Below, one piece after another: positions 58,440-64,000 of a stretch of DNA of 64,000 nucleotides. The position numbers were made by a program, and so were the translations under genes. How positions within the stretch are numbered: position 1 is the stretch's first letter; every line of letters starts with the position of its first letter. The stretch spans positions 62,001 through 126,000 of the forward strand of contig NZ_JBHYGL010000040.1 in the NCBI RefSeq assembly GCF_051859025.1, given 5' to 3'. Origin of the DNA: Falsiroseomonas sp051859025. Lineage in GTDB: Bacteria > Pseudomonadota > Alphaproteobacteria > Acetobacterales > Acetobacteraceae. The notes under the pieces are model-generated. The model had not been told where the DNA came from, did not search any database, and saw nothing but the letters and a program-made list of their open reading frames with translations.

Positions 58440-58471
58440 GCGTTGTCCCCGTCATCAGCGGAGGACAACGC
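58440..58471 (+). promoter_or_regulatory. Inverted repeat covering the ribosome-binding site of the next gene
   Basis: GCGTTGTCC (58440-58448) and GGACAACGC (58463-58471) are perfect 9-base arms. The right arm includes part of the GGAGG ribosome-binding site (58460-58464) and ends one base before ATG 58473. In RNA it would hide the site, suggesting control of translation by temperature, a protein or another RNA. Confidence 0.5.
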
Positions 58472-58472
58472 C

Positions 58473-58742
58473 ATGGCCAGCGACGACAAGGACCGCACTT
58501 CCTTCACCGGGAAATACGACCTCGAGACCAAGACCGCCCGCCCCAAGAGCGTCGGCCCCCACCACGCGACACGGGACCAGGAAGACCCGGCCGATCCCGG
58601 CATCGATCCGGGAACGGGCTATGCGAACGAGATCGCGGAACTGAACGCCGCGCGCGATGCCGGCGGCAAGCCGGCCAAGGGCGGTCCCGTGCAGATCGGT
58701 GTGAAGGGGGCCGCGCCCGGCAAGCCCCAGGGTTCGGGCTGA
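58473..58742 (+). CDS. Small hydrophilic protein of unknown function
   Basis: 89 residues, rich in Asp, Lys, Gly and Pro, without signal or membrane segment and probably disordered (starts MASDDKDRTSFTGKYDLETK; ends GAAPGKPQGSG). ATG 58473 with GGAGG was preferred to the open frame from 58344. No family is recognised; the composition is hydrophilin-like. An inverted repeat covers its ribosome-binding site, and another follows the gene. Confidence 0.65.
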   Translation: MASDDKDRTSFTGKYDLETKTARPKSVGPHHATRDQEDPADPGIDPGTGYANEIAELNAARDAGGKPAKGGPVQIGVKGAAPGKPQGSG

Positions 58743-58760
58743 CCCCACCCCCCGCCGACC

Positions 58761-58799
58761 TCGCTTCGCGCTGCTAAGCCCCTCGCAATCGCGAAGCGA
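58761..58799. promoter_or_regulatory. 10-bp inverted repeat upstream of maeB
   Basis: TCGCTTCGCG (58761-58770) and CGCGAAGCGA (58790-58799) are exact complements separated by 19 bases. The wide spacing fits an operator bound by a dimer better than a terminator. It lies about 70 bases before the maeB start. Confidence 0.45.
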
Positions 58800-58865
58800 C
58801 CGGCTTCCGCGCCGCCGCCTTCGGTCGCATAACGGAGGGCTGAAGGTCGGGGGAAATCAGACACC

Positions 58866-61175
58866 ATGGACGACGCGCGCAAGAATTCCGTCGAGGCCGT
58901 CGCGGACACACGCACCGCTCGCGTGACCAGCGAGGAAGCGCTCGCCATGCATGCCGAGGGCCGGCCCGGCAAGCTGGAGATCCGCCTCACCAAGCCGCTG
59001 ATCACCGCGCGCGACCTCTCGCTCGCCTACAGCCCCGGCGTGGCGGCGCCGTGCCTGGAAATCCACCGCGATCCCTCGCTGGCCTACGACTACACCTCCA
59101 AGGGCAATTTCGTCGCCGTCATCAGCAACGGCACCGCCGTGCTGGGCCTCGGCAACCTCGGCGCCCTGGCGTCGAAGCCCGTGATGGAAGGCAAGGCCGC
59201 GCTGTTCAAGCGCTTCGCCGATGTCGACAGCATGGATCTGTGCGTGAACACGGAGGATGTGGACGCCTTCGTCAACGCCGTCCGCTACCTCGGCCCCAGC
59301 TTCGGCGGCATCAACCTGGAAGACATCAAGGCCCCCGAATGCTTCGTCATCGAGCAGCGGCTGCGGGAATTGATGGACATCCCCGTCTTCCATGACGACC
59401 AGCACGGTACCGCCATCGTCGCCGCCGCGGGCCTCATCAATGCCTGCCATTTGACGGGGCGCGACCTGAAGACGGTCAAGCTCGTCATCAACGGGGCGGG
59501 CGCCGCCGCCGTGGCCTGCGCCGAGCTGGTCAAGGCCATGGGCATCCGCCCGCAGCACGTCATCCTGGCCGACACCAAGGGCGTGATCTATCGCGGCCGC
59601 ACCGAAGGCATGAACCAGTGGAAATCGGCCCATGCGGTCGAAACCACCGCCCGCACGCTCGCCCAGGCGATGGAGGGTGCCGACTGCTTCATGGGCCTGT
59701 CCGTGAAGGGCGCCGTCACCCCCGCCATGGTCCGCAGCATGGCCCCCAACCCCGTCATCTTCGCCATGGCGAACCCGGATCCCGAGATCACGCCGGATGA
59801 AGCCCGCGCCGTGCGCCCGGACTGCATCGTGGCCACCGGCCGGTCCGACTACCCGAACCAGGTCAACAACGTCCTCGGCTTCCCCTTCATCTTCCGCGGC
59901 GCCCTCGATGTCCGCGCCTCCACCATCAATGACGCCATGAAGGTCGCGGCTGCCGAGGCCCTGGCCATGCTGGCGCGGGAGGATGTGCCGGAGGAAGTGG
60001 CGGGCGCCGGCGCGGGCAAGTCGCTCCGCTTCGGCCCCGAATACATCATCCCCAATGCCTTCGACCCGCGCCTGATCTCCCGCGTCTCCCCCGCCGTCGC
60101 CAAGGCGGCGATGGAAAGCGGCGTGGCGCGCAAGCCCATCGCGGATCTGGCGCGCTATGCCCGCGACCTGGCCGGGCGCCTCGATGCGACGGCGGGTGCG
60201 ATGGAAGCCATCGCGGAAAGCGTCCGCGCCCATCCCCGCCGCGTGGTGTTTGCGGAGGGCGAGGAGGAGAAGGTCATCCGCGCCGCCATCGCCTTCCGCA
60301 ATGCCGGCTACGGCACCCCCGTGCTGGTGGGGCGAGAGGACCGGGTGAACGCCACCGTCGCCGCCTTGGGCATCCCCCTCGGCGCCGGGATCGAGATCCA
60401 GAACGCCCGCGTGTCGGAAAAGAACGGCGCCTATGCCGATTGGCTCTACGCCAAGCGGCAGCGGGAGGGTTTCCTGCTGCGCGACTGCCAGCGCCTGGTG
60501 AATCTGGACCGCAACGTCTTCGCCGCCTGCATGGTCGCCAATGGCGATGCGGATGCGATGGTCACGGGCGTGACGCGCAGCTACGCCGCGGCGCTGGAAG
60601 GCGTGCGCATGGCGATCGACCCCGCGCCGGGCACGGTGCTGTTCGGCCTGACGCTGATGCTGGCGCGCCGGTCGGGCACGGTGCTGGTGGCGGATACCGC
60701 CATCCATGAACGCCCGGATGCCGCGACCTTGGCGGAGATCGCGATCCGCGCCGCCGCCGCCGCGCGCCGCATCGGCCAGGAACCGCGCGTGGCCTTCCTG
60801 TCCTTCTCCACCTTCGGTGACCCCAAGGGCAGCATCCCCGGCAATGTCCGCGATGCCGTGAAGCTGCTGGACCAGCGGGAGGTCGATTTCGAATATGACG
60901 GTGAGATGGCGGCCGATGTGGCGCTGGATGATGATCTGCGCGCCAAGCTCTATCCCTTCTGCCGCCTGACCGGCCCGGCCAATGTCCTGGTCATGCCCGG
61001 CCTCCATGCCGCGCATATCCTGACCAAGGCGGCGCCGCGGCTGACCTCGGCCCAGACCATCGGCCCGCTGCTGATGGGGCTGTCCGCGCCGGTGCAGATC
61101 GTCGGCATGGAAGCGGGGGTGAACCAGATCCTCGACATCGCCTGCCTGGCTGCTCACGCCGCGCTGCCGAAGTAG
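58866..61175 (+). CDS. maeB: NADP-dependent malic enzyme with phosphotransacetylase domain
   Basis: Decarboxylates malate to pyruvate, making NADPH. 769 residues. The malic-enzyme half (to about 430) has AYSPGVAAPCLEI, GNLGALASKPVMEGK, the FHDDQHGTAIV block and the NAD(P)-binding GAGAAAVACAEL. The C-terminal half (about 440-769) is a phosphotransacetylase-like domain (RVVFAEGEEEKVIRAA), usually inactive but regulatory through acetyl-CoA. The length fits the MaeB fusion. It is followed by a large hairpin cluster. Confidence 0.95.
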   Translation: MDDARKNSVEAVADTRTARVTSEEALAMHAEGRPGKLEIRLTKPLITARDLSLAYSPGVAAPCLEIHRDPSLAYDYTSKGNFVAVISNGTAVLGLGNLGALASKPVMEGKAALFKRFADVDSMDLCVNTEDVDAFVNAVRYLGPSFGGINLEDIKAPECFVIEQRLRELMDIPVFHDDQHGTAIVAAAGLINACHLTGRDLKTVKLVINGAGAAAVACAELVKAMGIRPQHVILADTKGVIYRGRTEGMNQWKSAHAVETTARTLAQAMEGADCFMGLSVKGAVTPAMVRSMAPNPVIFAMANPDPEITPDEARAVRPDCIVATGRSDYPNQVNNVLGFPFIFRGALDVRASTINDAMKVAAAEALAMLAREDVPEEVAGAGAGKSLRFGPEYIIPNAFDPRLISRVSPAVAKAAMESGVARKPIADLARYARDLAGRLDATAGAMEAIAESVRAHPRRVVFAEGEEEKVIRAAIAFRNAGYGTPVLVGREDRVNATVAALGIPLGAGIEIQNARVSEKNGAYADWLYAKRQREGFLLRDCQRLVNLDRNVFAACMVANGDADAMVTGVTRSYAAALEGVRMAIDPAPGTVLFGLTLMLARRSGTVLVADTAIHERPDAATLAEIAIRAAAAARRIGQEPRVAFLSFSTFGDPKGSIPGNVRDAVKLLDQREVDFEYDGEMAADVALDDDLRAKLYPFCRLTGPANVLVMPGLHAAHILTKAAPRLTSAQTIGPLLMGLSAPVQIVGMEAGVNQILDIACLAAHAALPK

Positions 61176-61187
61176 GGACGGGTGGCC

Positions 61188-61390
61188 TGAAGGGGGAGCG
61201 CTGCTCCCCCTTCACCCCCTCGCCAAGGACCAGCGGGCCCTTGGAACCCAGGCCATTGACGATGGTCCAGGGGGGTCTCCCCCCTGGCCGGGGGTGCAGG
61301 GGGGCAGCGCCCCCCTGCAGGCAACACTCGGTGCAGGGGGCAGCGCCCCCTGCGGGCAACACTCGGTGCAAGGGGGCAGCGCCCCCCTGC
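61188..61390. repeat. Hairpin-cluster repeat, copy D (six hairpins, with 36-bp tandem units)
   Basis: 61188-61214 (12-bp arms, loop GCT), 61223-61244 (9-bp arms, one mismatch), 61267-61287 (9-bp arms, loop TCT), 61295-61319 (11-bp arms, loop AGC), 61333-61353 (9-bp arms, loop AGC) and 61368-61390 (10-bp arms, one mismatch). The last three are tandem units joined by GGCAACACTCGGTGCA, with a period of about 36 bases. The first part matches copy B nearly base for base. It fills the convergent space between maeB and the GMC gene. Confidence 0.9.
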
Positions 61391-61393
61391 GGG

Positions 61394-62959
61394 CTACCCC
61401 ATCCTTCGCGCCGCCATCTCCCCGATCATCACGCAGGTGAAGTGCAGGTTGGCCCGGCAATCCGCCGGCATGATCGACGCATCCGCCACCCGCAGCCCCG
61501 CCACCCCCCGCACCTTCAGATCGGGGTCCACCACGCCCCGCGGATCCTCATGCGCCGTCATCCGGCAGGTGCCGGCGGCGTGCTGGATATCCCCGGCCTC
61601 CGCCAGCATCAGCGCGTCCAGTTCCCCGTCCGGCAGCGCGGCAACGCTGCCCAACGCCAGCCCCGTCTCCCCGAAGGTGATCGCCTCCGCGATGTCGCGC
61701 ACCGGCGCCATGGCACAGAGCCTGGCCAACCGCCGCACCCCGTCGCGCATCCGCGCGCGGTCCAGCGGATGGTCCAGCATGTTCTCCTCCACCACCGGCT
61801 GCGCTTCCGGATCGGCGGACGCCAGCCGGACGGAGCCGCGAGACAGCGCCTCATACAGCGCGACCCCGATGCCCCCATTCGGCGCCGGGCCGTCCTCCCA
61901 CAGGCCGCGGTGGTTATGCGCCACCAGGATCATGTCCCGTTCCCCGCCCATCCCGCTGGAATAGGTGACGCAGCAATTGGTGTGGCGCGCATCCTGCCCC
62001 TGGGCGCGATGCGCGGGCTTCAGCGCCAGGCTGGCGCGCAGGATCGGGTGGTCCATGAAATGCGCGCCGACCGAGGGCTGGTCATGCAGCACCGCGATCC
62101 CCAGCGCCTTCAATTCGCTCGCCGGCCCGATGCCGCTGCGCATGAGGAGCCCCGGCGAATGGATGGCGCCGGCGCACAGCACCACCTCCCGCGCCGCCAA
62201 CTCCTCCCACGGCCCATCCCCGAAGCGCAGGCGGACGCCGCGCGCGCGTCGGCCGTCGAAGACCACGCGGTCCACCAGCGCATCCCCGCGGATCGTCAGG
62301 TTCGGCCGCCCGCGGGCGGGTTCCAGGTATCCATCATTGGTGGTGATGCGCTGCCCGTCGCGCAAATTGATGGGGTTGCAGGAAATGCCCTCCCCCTCCG
62401 GTGCGTTCAGATCGGCCTTCCAGGGATGCCCGGCCGCCAGCGCCGCGTCGCGCAGCGCCCGGTCCACCGCGCCCCAGCGGTCCTCCGGCATCCGATACAC
62501 CGGTAGCGGCCCGCCGAGCCTTTTGCCCGTTCCATCGGGACCCGGGACGCCGAAATCCGCGTCATCCTCGATCCGGTCGAAGATCGGCAGGACGCTGGCC
62601 GCCGACCATCCCTCGCACCCCGCTTCCGCCCAGGAATCGAAGGCGGCCGCCACGCCGCGGATGGCGATCTGGGCATTGACGGTGGAGGACCCGCCCATCG
62701 CCTTGCCTCGCCAGTAGAAGCGCGGCTGCTGGGCGGCGGTGCGGCGCGTCATCAGCCCCGGCCATTGCCAGGCGGCCTGGTGGTCGGGGTGGTGCATGAA
62801 GGGGATGATGTTGGGGCTGCGCAGCGCGGCGGGGGCCTCGGCGGTGCGCCAGTCCCGCCCCGCTTCCAGCAGCAGCACGCGGCGGGCGGGGTTTTCCGAA
62901 AGCCTGGCGGCCAGGGCGGCGCCGGCTGACCCGCCCCCCACCACGATCACGTCATGCAA
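61394..62959 (-). CDS. GMC-family FAD oxidoreductase (choline/alcohol dehydrogenase type)
   Basis: 521 residues. The N-terminal FAD-binding VVGGGSAGAALAARLSEN carries the Rossmann glycines (G8, G10, G13). The GMC signature 1 region is KAMGGSSTVNAQIAIRG, and the second is GAIHSPGLLMRSGIGP. The C-terminal block holds GTCRMTAHEDPRGVVDP and GLRVADASIMP. It oxidises an alcohol such as choline or a polyethylene glycol-like substrate; the specific one is unknown. No transporter or aldehyde dehydrogenase is adjacent. Confidence 0.88.
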   Translation of the reverse strand: MHDVIVVGGGSAGAALAARLSENPARRVLLLEAGRDWRTAEAPAALRSPNIIPFMHHPDHQAAWQWPGLMTRRTAAQQPRFYWRGKAMGGSSTVNAQIAIRGVAAAFDSWAEAGCEGWSAASVLPIFDRIEDDADFGVPGPDGTGKRLGGPLPVYRMPEDRWGAVDRALRDAALAAGHPWKADLNAPEGEGISCNPINLRDGQRITTNDGYLEPARGRPNLTIRGDALVDRVVFDGRRARGVRLRFGDGPWEELAAREVVLCAGAIHSPGLLMRSGIGPASELKALGIAVLHDQPSVGAHFMDHPILRASLALKPAHRAQGQDARHTNCCVTYSSGMGGERDMILVAHNHRGLWEDGPAPNGGIGVALYEALSRGSVRLASADPEAQPVVEENMLDHPLDRARMRDGVRRLARLCAMAPVRDIAEAITFGETGLALGSVAALPDGELDALMLAEAGDIQHAAGTCRMTAHEDPRGVVDPDLKVRGVAGLRVADASIMPADCRANLHFTCVMIGEMAARRMG

Positions 62960-63006
62960 GGCGCCTGGTCCCCGTCCCCATCACAGGGGGCAAGGATACC
63001 GGCGCC

Positions 63007-63138
63007 TCAGCGTCCCCGCATATAGGCGCGGTGGGGCTTGTAGGTCAGCCAGCGCTTCAGGTTGCGCAGGAAGTCGCGCACGGGGGTGCGGGCCCGGAAG
63101 GAGAGGGCGCGGAACGGCAGGCTGGAGGCGTTGGGCAT
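63007..63138 (-). CDS. 43-residue basic small protein
   Basis: ATG 63138 is preceded by GGGGAG at about ten bases. The frame encodes 43 residues with about ten Arg/Lys, a run of aromatic and basic residues (RDFLRNLKRWLTYKPHRAYM) and an RGR end. The sequence looks like a short amphipathic basic helix and unlike the random Arg/Ala products of shadow frames. No family is recognised. Confidence 0.5.
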   Translation of the reverse strand: MPNASSLPFRALSFRARTPVRDFLRNLKRWLTYKPHRAYMRGR

Positions 63139-63447
63139 GGCGGGGCTCCCCGCTGGAATCCGGGTGCGCCCTCCTGGCGGGGCGGCACCGGGGCCGCCTG
63201 GGGCGCATCATGGGCGCCCCGCGTGAATCATCCGTTAGCGGCGCGCCGCCTTTCCGCTGGAAAAACCGCGCCTGTTCGGTCTATGTTCCAGCCATCATGC
63301 GCCGACCCGCGCCCGCCATCGCCCCATGCGCGCAGGGCATGGCGCGCGCGGAAGCCCCGCCCATCTGGAAATGCCGGACGGCGAAGGCCCCGCGAAAACG
63401 GTGCTAAATGGGCTAAAAACACTAAAACCTTAGTATTCTTGAGGGCC
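63139..63447. other. Intergenic region with an AT-rich patch
   Basis: 309 bases without a gene I would defend. Most is GC-rich. From 63401 to 63441 the sequence is markedly AT-rich, with GCTAAA occurring twice and the small palindrome ACTAA-AACC-TTAGT (63421-63434) near the 3' end of the methyltransferase gene. It may contain that gene's terminator or the remnant of a transferred segment. Confidence 0.5.
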
Positions 63448-64000
63448 CTACCGCGCCTTGCGGATGATCAGTCCGATCGAGGTCGCCACATGCTCCCCCA
63501 TGGCAAGCCGCAGATGCGGCGTATCGGCCACGGGCAGCGCGCCGTCCTCCTCCGAGAAGGGCGGCAGGTCCACGAACTGGTCCAGCACCCCCCGGCCGGG
63601 GTGGAAATCCACCGGCAGCAGCTCATGCCCCGCCTCGGCCAGGCGCTCGCCCAGCGCCTCGATATGGCGGCGCTGGAACAGCACGGTGCTGCCGCCATCC
63701 AGCGTCGGGCCATCGGCCGCCATGTTGAACTCGGTGGTATGCACCGCGATGCCGCCGGGCCGCAGGCAATCCATCGCGCGCACCACGAAGTCCAGCCCCG
63801 CCTGGATGCTGCCCAGATGTTCGAGGGAACAGACGGACCAGACGAAATCCCGGCTGCCATCGGCCATCGCATCAGGAATGCGCCGCATGTCGGCGGGCTG
63901 GAAGGTCACGCGCTGGTCGAAGACCTCGCGCTCCACCAGCGTCGGCCAGAACAGATGGTCGATCTCGCTGGCATGCTGCCCCGTATCCTGCCAGCCGCGG
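63448..64000 (-). CDS. SAM-dependent methyltransferase, C-terminal part (5' end outside the window)
   Basis: A frame open to the right edge; 183 codons are visible, stopping with TAG. It contains the late half of a class I methyltransferase: the acidic strand DMRRIPDAMADGSRDFVWSVCSLEHLG (motifs II and III), CLRPGGIAVHTTEFNM (motif IV to post-IV) and a closing beta-hairpin region ending IGLIIRKAR. The SAM-binding glycine loop must lie beyond the window. Neighbours give no substrate clue. The frame continues upstream of GTG 63936, so that is not taken as the start. Confidence 0.75.
   Translation of the reverse strand, partial: RGWQDTGQHASEIDHLFWPTLVEREVFDQRVTFQPADMRRIPDAMADGSRDFVWSVCSLEHLGSIQAGLDFVVRAMDCLRPGGIAVHTTEFNMAADGPTLDGGSTVLFQRRHIEALGERLAEAGHELLPVDFHPGRGVLDQFVDLPPFSEEDGALPVADTPHLRLAMGEHVATSIGLIIRKAR

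Noticed and set aside
56396..58603. 735-codon minus-strand frame opposite glnD
   Set aside because: A typical GC-rich shadow frame with low-complexity His/Arg/Gly sequence; glnD motifs are complete on the plus strand.
61295..61390. CRISPR-like array because of the 36-base period
   Set aside because: The repeated units are self-complementary hairpins with no unique spacers between them, and no cas genes are near.
63297..63407. 36-codon plus-strand ORF upstream of the AT-rich patch
   Set aside because: No ribosome-binding site and an Ala/Pro/Arg composition typical of random frames in this genome.

Overview
The window reads as chromosomal DNA of a very GC-rich alphaproteobacterium. The best fit is an Acetobacteraceae/Rhodospirillales member of the Roseomonas type; this is inferred from composition and content, since no 16S gene is present. 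Supporting traits are dense genes with many 1-4 nt start/stop overlaps, the alphaproteobacterial order miaB-phoH-ybeY-corC, rph-rdgB divergent from hrcA, a complete aapJQMP operon, lutABC, a malic enzyme-phosphotransacetylase fusion, and five Bug-type periplasmic binding proteins with no transporter membrane genes nearby. No phage, insertion sequence or CRISPR array was recognised. A run of 100 N at 8476-8575 is an assembly gap.

Layout. 1-3.6 kb: a gene end, a secreted histidine phosphatase, UppP, an exported protein of unknown function and a CoA-transferase pair. 3.7 kb: a tRNA-Ala(GGC) with its own promoter and terminator. 3.9-6.3 kb: the Kup potassium transporter and a small downstream gene. 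6.3-11.2 kb: the general amino-acid ABC transporter aapJQMP on the minus strand; its aapQ/aapM junction carries a tandem array of 98-bp units, each a mini-ORF ending in a copy of the AapQ C-terminus, broken by the gap. 11.4-21.1 kb: an accessory catabolic region with an ornithine cyclodeaminase-like protein, an isocitrate lyase/PEP mutase-family lyase, two PuuE-like deacetylases, a degenerate HD protein, three Bug proteins, an enolase-superfamily dehydratase and a GntR/FCD regulator.

21.1-31.4 kb: core genes (aroE, coaE, dnaQ, xthA), the lactate-utilisation operon lutABC with an extra small gene between lutB and lutC, and an Smr protein, an XRE regulator, an EamA exporter, an opine-dehydrogenase-like enzyme and an FAH-family hydrolase. 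31.4-37.3 kb: a DUF2946-like protein plus TonB receptor, a five-repeat KGG stress protein, and a glycosyltransferase-glf pair for galactofuranose. 37.5-42.7 kb: corC, ybeY, phoH, miaB and an acyltransferase. 42.9-47.4 kb: two Bug proteins, a second opine-dehydrogenase-like protein lacking the probable catalytic residues, gshB and a disordered small protein. 47.4-52.7 kb: an alpha/beta hydrolase, rdgB, rph, a peptide-membrane protein pair, hrcA and a dipeptide-type binding protein. 52.8-64 kb: mutS-glnD (overlapping), a small hydrophilic protein, maeB, a GMC oxidoreductase, a 43-residue basic protein and a methyltransferase that runs off the end.

The most striking non-coding signal is a family of clustered perfect hairpins (17.84, 27.27, 37.36 and 61.19 kb) with shared linker sequence. 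Three of the four lie between convergent genes, while three other convergent pairs abut or overlap with no terminator. I found no clear new defence or biosynthetic system. The best leads are the mini-ORF array in the aap operon, the hairpin family, the lutB-lutC spacer gene and the divergent opine-dehydrogenase paralogue.
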